Assembly: GCA_023475455.1 (NCBI GenBank)
Contig: JAMCVR010000194.1
Location: forward strand, 1-14,972
Origin: Thermoplasmatota archaeon
GTDB taxonomy: Bacteria; Pseudomonadota; Gammaproteobacteria; Burkholderiales; Thiobacillaceae
Direction: 5' to 3'
Length of the DNA: 14,972 nucleotides
The translations under genes and the position numbers were made by a program. Position 1 is the first letter of the stretch. Every line of letters starts with the position of its first letter. Below, in pieces: positions 1 through 9,309 of the stretch. The notes beneath the pieces were generated by a model. It did not search any database and was not told the DNA's origin. It worked only from the letters and a program-made list of their open reading frames with translations.

Positions 1-52
1 CATGGCCGCCCGCCCCGTCAGACTTTGCCAAACTGCGACCGCCTTTGCCAAT

Positions 53-1492
<1,440 letters not shown>

Positions 1493-1527
1493 AACCGGCT
1501 TTTATTGTTCAGGCTTCAAAGCCCGTG

Positions 1528-1556
1528 ATTTTAGCATGGCCGCCCGCCCCGTCAGA
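1528..1556 (-). promoter_or_regulatory. Candidate gyrA promoter
   Basis: On the minus strand TCTGAC (1551-1556) and TAAAAT (1528-1533) are separated by 17 bp, with TG at the extended -10 position. This puts a start about 30 bases ahead of the gyrA ATG at 1492. An imperfect hairpin GGCTT-CA-AAGCC (1512-1523) lies in the short leader. The spacing is right, but the -35 is weak. Confidence 0.4.
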
Positions 1557-1585
1557 CTTTGCCAAACTGCGACCGCCTTTGCCAA
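1557..1585 (+). repeat. Direct repeat CTTTGCCAA, 20-bp period, in the gyrA-mtaD gap
   Basis: CTTTGCCAA occurs at 1557-1565 and again at 1577-1585. The period is about two helix turns, so both copies face the same side of the DNA. They lie between the divergent gyrA and mtaD starts, next to the proposed gyrA -35, and could be a regulator site. Chance is not excluded for 9-mers. Confidence 0.3.
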
Positions 1586-1617
1586 TCTAATCGTAAACGG
1601 TGAGAATCCACGCCACC

Positions 1618-2943
1618 ATGAAAGCCCCCGCCGATCTTATTCTCCTGCCGCAATGGGTGGCGCCCGTCGAACCCGCAGGTGCGCTCACCGGCCATGCCGT
1701 GGTCGTGCAGGGCGGCAGGATCCTCGATGTCCCGCCCGCCGATGCCGCCCAGGCCCGCTACGCTGCCGCGCAGACGCTCGCCTTGCCCGGCCATGCGCTG
1801 ATCCCGGGCCTGGTCAACCTGCATGGCCACGCCGCGATGTCGCTGCTGCGCGGCCTGGCCGACGACCTGCCGCTGATGGACTGGCTCAACCAGCGCATCT
1901 GGCCGGCCGAAAACAAGCACGTATCCGAAGCCTTCGTGCGCGACGGCACCCTGCTTGCCGCCGCCGAAATGCTGGCGGGCGGCATCACCACCTGCAACGA
2001 CATGTATTTCTTCCCGCAGGCCGCGGGCGAGGCCTTCCTGCAGGCCGGCATGCGCGCCACGCTGGGCATGATCGTGCTGGAGTTCCCCAGCGCCTACGCC
2101 TCGGACGCCGACGACTACCTGTCCAAGGGCCTCGCCGTGCGCGACGAACTGAAGGACGAGCCGCTGTTGAGCTTTAGCTTCGCGCCGCACGCGCCCTACA
2201 CCATTGCCGACGCCAGCTTCGGCCGCATCAACACCCTGGCCGAACAGCTCGGCCTGCCCATTCACATCCACATTCACGAAACCGTCGACGAAATCCGCGA
2301 CAGCGTCAAGCAATACGGCGTGCGTCCGCTGGAACGGCTGGCGCGGCTGGGCCTCCTGGGCCCGAACTTCATCGGCGTCCACGCCGTGCATATGAACGAC
2401 GCCGAAATCGAGTTGCTGGCGCAGCACGGCTGCCATGTGGCGCACTGCCCGAGCTCGAACCTGAAGCTCGCCTCCGGCCTCGCGCCGGTGACGCAGCTCA
2501 TGCGGGCAGGCGTCAACCTCGGTCTCGGCACCGACGGCGCCGCCAGCAACAACCGCCTCGACCTGTTCGCCGAGATGCGCCTGGCCGCCCTGCTGGCCAA
2601 GGGCGTCAGCGGCGACGCCGCCGCCCTGCCCGCCGCCGCCGCGCTGCAAATGGCGACGCTCGACGGCGCCCGCGCGCTCAACCTGGACAGCCAGATCGGC
2701 AGCATCGTCCCGGGCAAGCGGGCCGATCTGGTCGCGGTCGACCTGCATGCCCTGTCCAGCCAGCCGGTGTTTGACCCCGTCTCGCACCTGGTTTACGTTG
2801 CCGGGCGCGAGCACGTCACCCACGTCTGGGTCGACGGCATACTGAAACTGAACGAACGCCGTCTGGTCGGCCTCGACACCGACGACCTGACCGCGCGCGC
2901 CGCCTACTGGCACGGCAAACTCACCGCACAAGGACAGTCATGA
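1618..2943 (+). CDS. mtaD: 5-methylthioadenosine/S-adenosylhomocysteine deaminase (TRZ/ATZ amidohydrolase)
   Basis: This is a cytosolic metal-dependent deaminase of the amidohydrolase superfamily, expected to convert MTA or SAH to the inosyl form in methionine salvage. The metal-binding HGH is at residues 69-71 (VNLHGH). A second histidine is His220 in the HIHET stretch, GVHAVHM follows, and the metal Asp306 sits in [11 protein letters not shown] chose ATG 1618 (441 aa) over the upstream in-frame GTG at 1600, because GGTGAG at 1599-1604 fits as its ribosome site and family members start near [13 protein letters not shown]. The stop overlaps the ubiG start (ATGA, 2940-2943), indicating translational coupling. 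The same order, gyrA/mtaD/ubiG/phosphatase, is known from Pseudomonas, which supports the MTA/SAH call. Substrate choice among TRZ/ATZ relatives cannot be read from sequence. The C-terminal 162 residues are duplicated at 3913-4402. Confidence 0.88.
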   Translation: MKAPADLILLPQWVAPVEPAGALTGHAVVVQGGRILDVPPADAAQARYAAAQTLALPGHALIPGLVNLHGHAAMSLLRGLADDLPLMDWLNQRIWPAENKHVSEAFVRDGTLLAAAEMLAGGITTCNDMYFFPQAAGEAFLQAGMRATLGMIVLEFPSAYASDADDYLSKGLAVRDELKDEPLLSFSFAPHAPYTIADASFGRINTLAEQLGLPIHIHIHETVDEIRDSVKQYGVRPLERLARLGLLGPNFIGVHAVHMNDAEIELLAQHGCHVAHCPSSNLKLASGLAPVTQLMRAGVNLGLGTDGAASNNRLDLFAEMRLAALLAKGVSGDAAALPAAAALQMATLDGARALNLDSQIGSIVPGKRADLVAVDLHALSSQPVFDPVSHLVYVAGREHVTHVWVDGILKLNERRLVGLDTDDLTARAAYWHGKLTAQGQS

Positions 2944-3638
2944 GCAACGTCGACCCCGCCGAAATCGCCAAATTTTCCGAGCTCGCCCACCGCTGGTGGG
3001 ATCCGAACTCCGAATTCAAGCCGCTGCACGAAATCAATCCGCTGCGCCTGAAATGGATCGACAAACTGGCGCCGCTGGCCGGCAGGAAGGTGCTCGACGT
3101 CGGCTGCGGCGGCGGCATCCTGGCCGAAGCGATGGCGGGCGCCGGCGCTACCGTCAGCGGCATCGACCTCTCGGAGAAGGCGCTCAAGGTCGCCAAACTG
3201 CACCTCTACGAATCCGGCCGCAGCGTCGACTACCAGCTGATGTCGGCCGAGGACTGTGCCGACCGGCACGCGGGCGAGTTCGACGTCGTCACCTGCATGG
3301 AAATGCTCGAGCACGTGCCCGACCCCGCCTCGGTGGTCGCCGCCTGCGCGAAACTGGTCAAGCCGGGCGGCTGGGTGTTCTTCTCCACGCTCAACCGCAA
3401 CCCGAAGAGCTATCTGTTCGCCATCATCGGCGCCGAGTACATCCTGCGCCTGCTGCCGCGCGGCACCCACGATTACGCCAAGTTCATCCAGCCCGCCGAA
3501 CTCGCCCGCATGGCGCGCGAAGCCGGGCTCGACACCCAGGAGCTGATCGGCATGACCTACAACCCGCTGACCAAGATCTACAAGCTGGAAGCGGACACCG
3601 ACGTCAATTACCTGCTGGCGACGCAACGTGAGGCTTGA
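2940..3638 (+). CDS. ubiG: Ubiquinone biosynthesis O-methyltransferase UbiG (copy 1)
   Basis: UbiG is the SAM-dependent class I methyltransferase that carries out both O-methylations of ubiquinone synthesis at the membrane-associated Ubi complex. The 232-residue protein is of normal length. It starts with the family signature around [19 protein letters not shown] (residues 18-36) and has SAM motif I DVGCGGG at 53-59, the acidic GIDLS near 74-78 and a [11 protein letters not shown] motif near residues 119-129. A ribosome site AAGGA lies five bases ahead of the ATG. The start overlaps the mtaD stop by 4 bases, and the stop overlaps the GTG of the following phosphatase by 11. It lies wholly within the 1459-bp duplication, so this copy and the one at 4399-5097 are identical. 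Confidence 0.95.
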   Translation: MSNVDPAEIAKFSELAHRWWDPNSEFKPLHEINPLRLKWIDKLAPLAGRKVLDVGCGGGILAEAMAGAGATVSGIDLSEKALKVAKLHLYESGRSVDYQLMSAEDCADRHAGEFDVVTCMEMLEHVPDPASVVAACAKLVKPGGWVFFSTLNRNPKSYLFAIIGAEYILRLLPRGTHDYAKFIQPAELARMAREAGLDTQELIGMTYNPLTKIYKLEADTDVNYLLATQREA

Positions 3639-3919
3639 GAACATCCGCGCCGTCCTGTTCGACCTCGACGGCACCCTGGTCGACACCGCGCCCGACCTCG
3701 GCCACGCGCTCAACCTGCAGCGCGCGCGCCACGGCCTGCCGCCGCTGGCCGACGCGGTGATCCGCCCGCAGGCCTCGCACGGCGCGCGCGGCCTTCTGGG
3801 CGTCGGCTTCGACCTGCATCCCGACGACCCCCGCTTCGCCCCCATGCGCGAGGAATTCCTGCAGCTCTATGCCGACAACATCTGCCGCCACTCGCGCCCC
3901 TTCCCCGGCATCCTCGAAC
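3628..3919 (+). pseudogene. gph: Phosphoglycolate/MurNAc-6P-type phosphatase, 5' part only (copy 1)
   Basis: Residues 1-97 of the HAD phosphatase, including the nucleophile motif DLDGT (Asp12, Asp14), match the complete gene at 5087 exactly. At CTCGAAC (3913-3919) the sequence switches to the interior of mtaD in a different frame. Translation would continue with about 100 unrelated residues to a stop at 4231-4233. The cap and the motifs carrying the catalytic lysine and second acidic residue are missing, so the product should be inactive. Confidence 0.88.
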
Positions 3920-4402
3920 CTGAAGCTCGCCTCCGGCCTCGCGCCGGTGACGCAGCTCATGCGGGCAGGCGTCAACCTCGGTCTCGGCACCGACGGCGCC
4001 GCCAGCAACAACCGCCTCGACCTGTTCGCCGAGATGCGCCTGGCCGCCCTGCTGGCCAAGGGCGTCAGCGGCGACGCCGCCGCCCTGCCCGCCGCCGCCG
4101 CGCTGCAAATGGCGACGCTCGACGGCGCCCGCGCGCTCAACCTGGACAGCCAGATCGGCAGCATCGTCCCGGGCAAGCGGGCCGATCTGGTCGCGGTCGA
4201 CCTGCATGCCCTGTCCAGCCAGCCGGTGTTTGACCCCGTCTCGCACCTGGTTTACGTTGCCGGGCGCGAGCACGTCACCCACGTCTGGGTCGACGGCATA
4301 CTGAAACTGAACGAACGCCGTCTGGTCGGCCTCGACACCGACGACCTGACCGCGCGCGCCGCCTACTGGCACGGCAAACTCACCGCACAAGGACAGTCAT
4401 GA
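3913..4402 (+). pseudogene. mtaD 3' fragment (copy 2)
   Basis: This holds the last ~162 codons of mtaD (from SNLKLASG), fused behind the truncated phosphatase. It keeps the metal Asp (LGTDG) but lacks the HGH and the other histidine ligands. An open frame from 3869 reads through the junction into it, starting inside gph out of frame, but nothing suggests use of that start. Its 3' end still overlaps the ATG of the second ubiG as in the parent. Confidence 0.88.
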
Positions 4403-5097
4403 GCAACGTCGACCCCGCCGAAATCGCCAAATTTTCCGAGCTCGCCCACCGCTGGTGGGATCCGAACTCCGAATTCAAGCCGCTGCACGAAATCAATCCG
4501 CTGCGCCTGAAATGGATCGACAAACTGGCGCCGCTGGCCGGCAGGAAGGTGCTCGACGTCGGCTGCGGCGGCGGCATCCTGGCCGAAGCGATGGCGGGCG
4601 CCGGCGCTACCGTCAGCGGCATCGACCTCTCGGAGAAGGCGCTCAAGGTCGCCAAACTGCACCTCTACGAATCCGGCCGCAGCGTCGACTACCAGCTGAT
4701 GTCGGCCGAGGACTGTGCCGACCGGCACGCGGGCGAGTTCGACGTCGTCACCTGCATGGAAATGCTCGAGCACGTGCCCGACCCCGCCTCGGTGGTCGCC
4801 GCCTGCGCGAAACTGGTCAAGCCGGGCGGCTGGGTGTTCTTCTCCACGCTCAACCGCAACCCGAAGAGCTATCTGTTCGCCATCATCGGCGCCGAGTACA
4901 TCCTGCGCCTGCTGCCGCGCGGCACCCACGATTACGCCAAGTTCATCCAGCCCGCCGAACTCGCCCGCATGGCGCGCGAAGCCGGGCTCGACACCCAGGA
5001 GCTGATCGGCATGACCTACAACCCGCTGACCAAGATCTACAAGCTGGAAGCGGACACCGACGTCAATTACCTGCTGGCGACGCAACGTGAGGCTTGA
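4399..5097 (+). CDS. ubiG: Ubiquinone biosynthesis O-methyltransferase UbiG (copy 2)
   Basis: This is identical in sequence and length (232 aa) to the gene at 2940-3638, with the same AAGGA ribosome site and the same 4-base and 11-base overlaps with its neighbours. SAM motif I DVGCGGG is at residues 53-59. This copy precedes the intact phosphatase, whereas copy 1 follows the intact mtaD, so the ancestral operon can be rebuilt by deleting one 1459-bp unit. If the duplication is real, the cell carries doubled ubiG dosage, with copy 2 dependent on transcription through two broken genes. Confidence 0.92.
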   Translation: MSNVDPAEIAKFSELAHRWWDPNSEFKPLHEINPLRLKWIDKLAPLAGRKVLDVGCGGGILAEAMAGAGATVSGIDLSEKALKVAKLHLYESGRSVDYQLMSAEDCADRHAGEFDVVTCMEMLEHVPDPASVVAACAKLVKPGGWVFFSTLNRNPKSYLFAIIGAEYILRLLPRGTHDYAKFIQPAELARMAREAGLDTQELIGMTYNPLTKIYKLEADTDVNYLLATQREA

Positions 5098-5752
5098 GAA
5101 CATCCGCGCCGTCCTGTTCGACCTCGACGGCACCCTGGTCGACACCGCGCCCGACCTCGGCCACGCGCTCAACCTGCAGCGCGCGCGCCACGGCCTGCCG
5201 CCGCTGGCCGACGCGGTGATCCGCCCGCAGGCCTCGCACGGCGCGCGCGGCCTTCTGGGCGTCGGCTTCGACCTGCATCCCGACGACCCCCGCTTCGCCC
5301 CCATGCGCGAGGAATTCCTGCAGCTCTATGCCGACAACATCTGCCGCCACTCGCGCCCCTTCCCCGGCATCCTCGAACTGCTGGCCGAGCTTGAGGCGCG
5401 CGGCCTGAAATGGGGCGTGGTCACCAACAAGCCGGCGCGCTTCACCGAGCCCTTGATGTCCATCCTCGACCTCGCCGAGCGCGCCGCCTGCATCGTTTCC
5501 GGCGACACCTGCCCGCAGCCCAAGCCGCACCCGGCGCCCATGCTCGCCGCCGCCGAACTGTGCGGCGCCACCCCAGCGCAGTGCCTGTACCTGGGCGACG
5601 CCGCGCGCGACATCGAGGCCGCGCGCGCCGCCGCCATGCCGGCGCTGGTCGCCGCCTGGGGCTACCTCGACGCCAGCGACGCGCCGCACACCTGGGGCGC
5701 CCACGCGCAAATCCGCCACCCGCTCGAGACCCTCGATTACCTGGCGCCCTGA
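5087..5752 (+). CDS. gph: HAD-family phosphatase, phosphoglycolate phosphatase / MupP type (intact)
   Basis: The 221-residue HAD phosphatase has motif [11 protein letters not shown] (Asp12 nucleophile, Asp14), the ASHGARGLL cap region, motif II VVTNKP, a lysine in the QPKPHP motif, and motif [14 protein letters not shown]. It begins with GTG ([11 protein letters not shown]) inside the end of ubiG. Genomes usually name this position gph, for 2-phosphoglycolate removal. In Pseudomonas the HAD gene directly after ubiG in the same gyrA-mtaD-ubiG neighbourhood is MupP, the N-acetylmuramate-6-phosphate phosphatase of peptidoglycan recycling. By synteny that activity is equally plausible here, and sequence alone does not decide. 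The next gene starts one base after its stop. Confidence 0.88.
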   Translation: MRLENIRAVLFDLDGTLVDTAPDLGHALNLQRARHGLPPLADAVIRPQASHGARGLLGVGFDLHPDDPRFAPMREEFLQLYADNICRHSRPFPGILELLAELEARGLKWGVVTNKPARFTEPLMSILDLAERAACIVSGDTCPQPKPHPAPMLAAAELCGATPAQCLYLGDAARDIEAARAAAMPALVAAWGYLDASDAPHTWGAHAQIRHPLETLDYLAP

Positions 5753-5753
5753 A

Positions 5754-6137
5754 ATGGCCTACAGCCTCCTCAAGCAACTGCACCTCACCACCATCGCCCT
5801 CACCCTGGCGCTGTTCGTCCTGCGCGGCGCCTGGATGATGGCGGACTCCCCCCGGCTGCGGGCGCGCTGGGTGCGCATCGTCCCGCACGTCAACGACAGC
5901 CTGCTGCTCGCCAGCGGCATCGCCCTGGCCGTGCTGATCCGGCAATATCCGCTGGTGCACGGCTGGCTCACCGCCAAGCTGTTCGCGCTGATCCTCTATA
6001 TCGTGCTCGGCACGGTTGCCCTCAAGCGCGGCAAAACCCGGGGCCGGCGCATCGCCGCCTGGGTCGCCGCCCTGCTGGTGTTCGGCTACATGGTGGCGGT
6101 GGCGGTCGCGCACGACCCCTTCCCCTTCATCCGGTAA
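5754..6137 (+). CDS. SirB2-family integral membrane protein
   Basis: This 127-residue protein has about four hydrophobic segments (roughly residues 7-29, 42-62, 71-90 and 101-121). Short basic loops (RARW, KRGKTRGRR) separate some of them, as in the SirB2 family of small inner-membrane proteins, whose biochemical role is unknown. The HLTTIALTLALFVLRG start and the HDPFPF end resemble that family as I recall it. The ATG is one base after the phosphatase stop, so it is probably the last gene of the mtaD-ubiG-gph operon. No signal peptide is evident beyond the first membrane segment. Confidence 0.72.
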   Translation: MAYSLLKQLHLTTIALTLALFVLRGAWMMADSPRLRARWVRIVPHVNDSLLLASGIALAVLIRQYPLVHGWLTAKLFALILYIVLGTVALKRGKTRGRRIAAWVAALLVFGYMVAVAVAHDPFPFIR

Positions 6138-6182
6138 ACCGCGGGAACTTTCCAGCCGGCCGCTCCCTCTATGCGGTACACT

Positions 6183-6195
6183 TGTTGCAGCAACA
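6183..6195. promoter_or_regulatory. 13-bp palindrome upstream of ssrA, with a weak -10
   Basis: TGTTGC-A-GCAACA is a perfect inverted repeat ending four bases before the mature tmRNA 5' end. TACACT (6177-6182) could be a -10 element, but no good -35 lies at the right distance. The palindrome could be an operator or part of the 5' precursor removed by RNase P. Confidence 0.3.
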
Positions 6196-6291
6196 CATGG
6201 GGGCCGACCTGGCTTCGACGTGGGTCGCAAAGCAGCGTAGGGCATACCGAGGGTCAGAGCACCTCGTAAATCCAACTGAAAAACTTTAGTC

Positions 6292-6324
6292 GCAAACGAC
6301 GAAAACTACGCCCTGGCCGCTTAA
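6292..6324 (+). other. tmRNA tag-peptide reading frame
   Basis: Codons GCA AAC GAC GAA AAC TAC GCC CTG GCC GCT TAA encode ANDENYALAA. The hydrophobic ALAA end is the degron read by ClpXP/ClpAP and SspB-type adaptors. The A-rich run just upstream (ACTGAAAAACTTTAGTC) is the usual resume-codon context. Confidence 0.95.
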
Positions 6325-6540
6325 GGTCCAGGACTCACACCAGCCTGTTCATGGGCTGGGCCGGGGCAACCCGGCAGTGAGTTAATTCACATGAAATCGT
6401 GCTCATCCGGGTCGCTTGGGTGGGTGCTAAATCCAAGGCGGCTCGGCGAAATCCAGCCTGTTCGGCGGGCGTGATCAAGCTTAAAGCATAAAAACACCGG
6501 ACTAAGTATGTAGAACTGCCTGTAGAGGGCTTGCGGACGC

Positions 6541-6559
6541 GGGTTCGATTCCCGCCGGC
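6541..6559 (+). other. attL core (inside ssrA)
   Basis: GGGTTCGATTCCCGCCGGC forms the T-arm and start of the acceptor strand of the tmRNA. It is identical to attR at 10217-10235. The next base differs (T6560 vs C10236). The acceptor strand here, CGGCTCC, pairs with the 5' end with one G-U, so the element brought its own version of the 3' end. Confidence 0.85.
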
Positions 6560-6569
6560 TCCACCACCG

Positions 6570-6577
6570 ATACCCCC
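6570..6577 (-). promoter_or_regulatory. Inverted arm-type site ATACCCCC
   Basis: This is the reverse complement of the GGGGGTAT motif found in pairs at both element ends, placed four bases after the tmRNA CCA. It is a candidate integrase or excisionase arm site in the opposite orientation. Confidence 0.45.
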
Positions 6578-6587
6578 AGCATCATCC

Positions 6588-6615
6588 AACGCCGTCCACG
6601 TGACGGCGTTTTTCT
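6588..6615 (+). terminator. Rho-independent terminator after ssrA
   Basis: A 9-bp perfect stem AACGCCGTC / GACGGCGTT with a CACGT loop is followed by TTTTTCTTT. It lies 22 bases past the tmRNA CCA, inside the left end of the inserted element. It therefore replaces the native terminator, which seems to be the one displaced to 10236. Confidence 0.85.
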
Positions 6616-6679
6616 TTGCGTTTTCACCCGATTAGCGTCCACGCCGGTCTTGCAATATCCCGCCACATCCAGTACAAAT

Positions 6680-6699
6680 GGGGGTATCGAAGGGGGTAT
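6680..6699 (+). promoter_or_regulatory. Paired arm-type sites GGGGGTAT (left end)
   Basis: Two GGGGGTAT copies (6680-6687, 6692-6699) have a 12-bp period, and the first is preceded by AT. The same pair with the same period is at 10133-10152. Sites in this position are typically bound by the N-terminal domain of the integrase. They also lie 29-48 bases ahead of the integrase ATG, so binding could repress its own promoter. A third copy (6734-6741) falls in integrase codons 3-5. Confidence 0.65.
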
Positions 6700-6727
6700 T
6701 TAGATAAATTGAACTGGAGAATAAATC

Positions 6728-7987
6728 ATGGCTGGGGGTATCGGGACGGGAAGGCTGACAGACAAGGCGATCAAGGCATTTGTGGCGAAGGCTGAGCGCG
6801 GCAAGAAACTGGCCGACGGCGGTGGACTGTACCTGTTCATCACCCCGGCTGGGGGCGCCACGTGGCGGGTGAAGTACCGCGTCGACGGGCGGGAAAAGAT
6901 CTATTCCATCGGTCCTTACCCCCTGGTGGCGCTGGCGGCGGCGCGGGTGGAGCTGAACGAGGTCAAGGCGCTGCTGCTGGAGGGCAAGGACCCGGTGGCA
7001 GAGCGTCGGGTGAACCGGGCGGCGACCGCCGCGACCACCGACAACACCTTCAAAGCCGTGGCGCAGGAATGGTTGGCCATGAAGCAGCGGGAATGGAGCG
7101 CGGGCCATTACACCAAATCGTCTCGGGCCTTCGAGCGCGACATCTACCCATCCCTCGGCAACCTGCCCATCGCGAGCATCACGCCCGCCATCGTGGCCAA
7201 GGCCGTTGAAACCATCCACAAGCGGGACGTGCTGGAAACCGCCAGCCGCATTCTCCAGCACCTCAATGGGGTATTCCGCTACGCCCAGGCCAAGGGTCTG
7301 TGCCGGGACAATCCCGCCGCCCCGGCGCGCGAGGTGCTGCCCCGCAAGAAGGACAACGGACGCATGCCAGCGCTGCTGGAGTGGAAGGCGCTCGGCGACC
7401 TGTTGCGCCGCGCCGCCCAGGCCCGGCTTTCGCCGCCCGTCCACATGGCGCATCGCCTGTGTGCCTTTACTGCCATGCGCATCGGCAACGTGGTAGAGGC
7501 GGAATGGCGGGAGTTCCGTCTCGATGACGAGCAACCGGTCTGGATCATCCCGCGCGCCAAGATGAAGGTGACCGACCGGGACATCGACCACCGGGTCCCG
7601 CTATGCCCCGAGATCGAGGCGGAACTGCGGCAGTGGCGCGAGGTTTTCGGAGAACGCGGCTACCTGTTCCCATCGCCCACCGGGGGCAAGCATATCGGCC
7701 GGGAATCCGTCGAAAAGGTCTACCGGGTGACGCTCGGGCTGGCCGGCAAGCATTCGCCCCACGGCTGGCGCAGCGCCTTTTCCACCCTGGCCCGCGACCA
7801 CGGCTTCGCCCGCGAGGTGGTGGAACTGGCCTTGGACCATGCCCACGACAACGATGTGGCGCGTGCCTATGACCGAGGTGAGCGCTTCGATCAAAGGGTA
7901 AAGCTTTATGACTGGTGGGGGGAGCAGCTTGCCGCTGCCCAACGTGGCGCCAGGGTCATCCCGTTGCCCGAAAAGGCGGTGGCATAG
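6728..7987 (+). CDS. P4-type tyrosine integrase (intact)
   Basis: This site-specific recombinase catalyses integration and excision at ssrA. The 419-residue protein has an N-terminal DUF4102 arm-binding domain (about 8-92, LTDKAIKAF...GLYLFITP...WRVKYRVDGR), a core-binding domain (about 105-205) and a catalytic domain. The active-site set is complete: Arg251 in TAMRIGN, the RAKMK lysine region, His345-x-x-Arg348 (HGWR), His371 and the nucleophile Tyr381 in RAYDRG. The ATG has GGAG eight bases upstream. It is next to attL and transcribed into the element. From residue 130 to the end it is duplicated exactly at 8135-9009. Nothing suggests this full-length copy is inactive. Confidence 0.95.
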   Translation: MAGGIGTGRLTDKAIKAFVAKAERGKKLADGGGLYLFITPAGGATWRVKYRVDGREKIYSIGPYPLVALAAARVELNEVKALLLEGKDPVAERRVNRAATAATTDNTFKAVAQEWLAMKQREWSAGHYTKSSRAFERDIYPSLGNLPIASITPAIVAKAVETIHKRDVLETASRILQHLNGVFRYAQAKGLCRDNPAAPAREVLPRKKDNGRMPALLEWKALGDLLRRAAQARLSPPVHMAHRLCAFTAMRIGNVVEAEWREFRLDDEQPVWIIPRAKMKVTDRDIDHRVPLCPEIEAELRQWREVFGERGYLFPSPTGGKHIGRESVEKVYRVTLGLAGKHSPHGWRSAFSTLARDHGFAREVVELALDHAHDNDVARAYDRGERFDQRVKLYDWWGEQLAAAQRGARVIPLPEKAVA

Positions 7988-8007
7988 CACCGTTTTGCGA
8001 AACAGAT

Positions 8008-8136
8008 TCAGTCCAGAGGGTCGTCGAGCAAGCGGAACCGTCTCGCCATTCCCAACAGCGATCGCTGGACATAGGCGTCATGCTCGTCCCTCAGGCGCTC
8101 GAAGGTTCGCCAGTGCATGCCCTTGGGCTTAATGCC
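8008..8136 (-). pseudogene. 3' fragment of the small conserved ORF (copy 1)
   Basis: This is the C-terminal 42 residues ([19 protein letters not shown]...) of the small protein encoded at 9030-9248. It is cut at the duplication joint, after which the frame runs antisense through the integrase copy to 8613. It has no start of its own and is a by-product of duplication 3. Confidence 0.75.
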
Positions 8137-9009
8137 AAATCGTCTCGGGCCTTCGAGCGCGACATCTACCCATCCCTCGGCAACCTGCCCATCGCGAGCA
8201 TCACGCCCGCCATCGTGGCCAAGGCCGTTGAAACCATCCACAAGCGGGACGTGCTGGAAACCGCCAGCCGCATTCTCCAGCACCTCAATGGGGTATTCCG
8301 CTACGCCCAGGCCAAGGGTCTGTGCCGGGACAATCCCGCCGCCCCGGCGCGCGAGGTGCTGCCCCGCAAGAAGGACAACGGACGCATGCCAGCGCTGCTG
8401 GAGTGGAAGGCGCTCGGCGACCTGTTGCGCCGCGCCGCCCAGGCCCGGCTTTCGCCGCCCGTCCACATGGCGCATCGCCTGTGTGCCTTTACTGCCATGC
8501 GCATCGGCAACGTGGTAGAGGCGGAATGGCGGGAGTTCCGTCTCGATGACGAGCAACCGGTCTGGATCATCCCGCGCGCCAAGATGAAGGTGACCGACCG
8601 GGACATCGACCACCGGGTCCCGCTATGCCCCGAGATCGAGGCGGAACTGCGGCAGTGGCGCGAGGTTTTCGGAGAACGCGGCTACCTGTTCCCATCGCCC
8701 ACCGGGGGCAAGCATATCGGCCGGGAATCCGTCGAAAAGGTCTACCGGGTGACGCTCGGGCTGGCCGGCAAGCATTCGCCCCACGGCTGGCGCAGCGCCT
8801 TTTCCACCCTGGCCCGCGACCACGGCTTCGCCCGCGAGGTGGTGGAACTGGCCTTGGACCATGCCCACGACAACGATGTGGCGCGTGCCTATGACCGAGG
8901 TGAGCGCTTCGATCAAAGGGTAAAGCTTTATGACTGGTGGGGGGAGCAGCTTGCCGCTGCCCAACGTGGCGCCAGGGTCATCCCGTTGCCCGAAAAGGCG
9001 GTGGCATAG
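8135..9009 (+). pseudogene. Integrase C-terminal fragment (copy 2)
   Basis: This is identical to integrase codons 130-419. It has the complete catalytic set (Arg, HGWR, Tyr) but no DUF4102 arm-binding domain and only part of the core-binding domain. It joins in frame to a stretch open from 7915 (LNAKSSRAFERD across the joint), but the sequence before 8135 in that frame is not protein-like. No ribosome site was seen. If expressed it would bind core DNA poorly and could interfere with the full integrase. More likely it is inert. Confidence 0.88.
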
Positions 9010-9029
9010 CACCGTTTTGCGAAACAGAT

Positions 9030-9248
9030 TCAGTCCAGAGGGTCGTCGAGCAAGCGGAACCGTCTCGCCATTCCCAACAGCGATCGCTGGACATAGGCGT
9101 CATGCTCGTCCCTCAGGCGCTCGAAGGTTCGCCAGTGCATGCCCTTGGGCTTAATGCCGCCGCCGTTCAGGATGCCGGGCTCCCATCCAAGCCGCCGTCG
9201 GATCGTGTCCGCTCGCCGTGCCGCCCGGTCGTCATCGGTTTGACTCAA
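9030..9248 (-). CDS. Small conserved hypothetical protein
   Basis: This 72-residue basic protein has a TTG start (9248) and a core [20 protein letters not shown]...SLLGMARRF. It contains no cysteines or known catalytic motif, and its composition suggests a helical nucleic-acid-associated protein. From memory, similar short proteins sit next to integrases in proteobacterial islands, so it may be an element-maintenance or directionality factor. That is inference only. No strong ribosome site is visible and the start is uncertain. It is convergent with the integrase, 21 bases apart. Confidence 0.5.
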   Translation of the reverse strand: MSQTDDDRAARRADTIRRRLGWEPGILNGGGIKPKGMHWRTFERLRDEHDAYVQRSLLGMARRFRLLDDPLD

Positions 9249-9309
9249 GGTCCAGGGCTCATCCGAGCATGCTGGTAACAGGCTTCACTGGGCTTTACCG
9301 ATTCCACCA

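Larger units (their letters stand above)
2454..5378. repeat. Tandem duplication 2 (mtaD 3' end, ubiG, gph 5' end), period 1459 bp
   Basis: Bases 2454-3919 and 3913-5378 (1466 bp each) are identical as far as I compared them, including every nucleotide of ubiG. The copies overlap by the 7-bp sequence CTCGAAC, which occurs once in mtaD and once in gph. That is the product expected from joining at a short direct repeat. The absence of substitutions means either a very recent event or an assembly/chimera artefact. Confidence 0.95.
6200..6566 (+). ncRNA. ssrA: tmRNA (transfer-messenger RNA)
   Basis: tmRNA rescues stalled ribosomes with SmpB and tags the nascent peptide for proteolysis. The 5' end GGGGCCGACCTGGCTTCGACG is typical. 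It pairs over 7 bp with the 3' acceptor strand CGGCTCC (6556-6562, one G-U), followed by discriminator A and an encoded CCA at 6564-6566. The T-arm GGGTTCGATTCCC is at 6541-6553. The resume codon GCA is at 6292, and the tag reads ANDENYALAA with TAA ending at 6324. The length of 367 nt is normal. The 3' end is the insertion site of the element that follows, and the element has restored a complete 3' end. Confidence 0.97.
7113..9158. repeat. Tandem duplication 3 (integrase 3' part and small-ORF 3' part), period 1022 bp
   Basis: Bases 7113-8136 equal 8135-9158 (1024 bp each). Only the 2 bases CC are shared at the joint, so there is essentially no homology to drive recombination. Both flanks keep an intact gene: the integrase on the left and the small minus-strand ORF on the right. 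As with the other duplications, no substitutions were seen between copies. Confidence 0.95.

Noticed and set aside
1552..2931. 459-residue open frame antisense to mtaD
   Set aside because: High-GC shadow frame. The plus strand encodes a full amidohydrolase with all motifs, while the antisense translation is low-complexity V/G/Q/A/R-rich with no family pattern.
2904..3845. Long antisense frames over ubiG and gph (repeated at 4363-5304)
   Set aside because: They mirror conserved genes, have no ribosome site or recognisable domain, and recur only because the region is duplicated.
3869..4402. 177-residue frame giving a possible stand-alone mtaD C-terminal protein
   Set aside because: It starts inside gph in the wrong frame, has no ribosome site, and lacks the metal-binding histidines.
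6335..6589. Minus-strand frame with GGAGGNRTRVRKP over the tmRNA 3' end
   Set aside because: This peptide is the usual spurious translation of the T-arm and acceptor of tRNA or tmRNA genes read backwards. The same happens at 10020-10277 over attR.
7915..9009. 364-residue frame joining integrase 3' end sequence in another frame to an integrase domain
   Set aside because: The first ~70 residues are an out-of-frame reading of the integrase end plus antisense of the small ORF. The fusion exists only because of the duplication joint.
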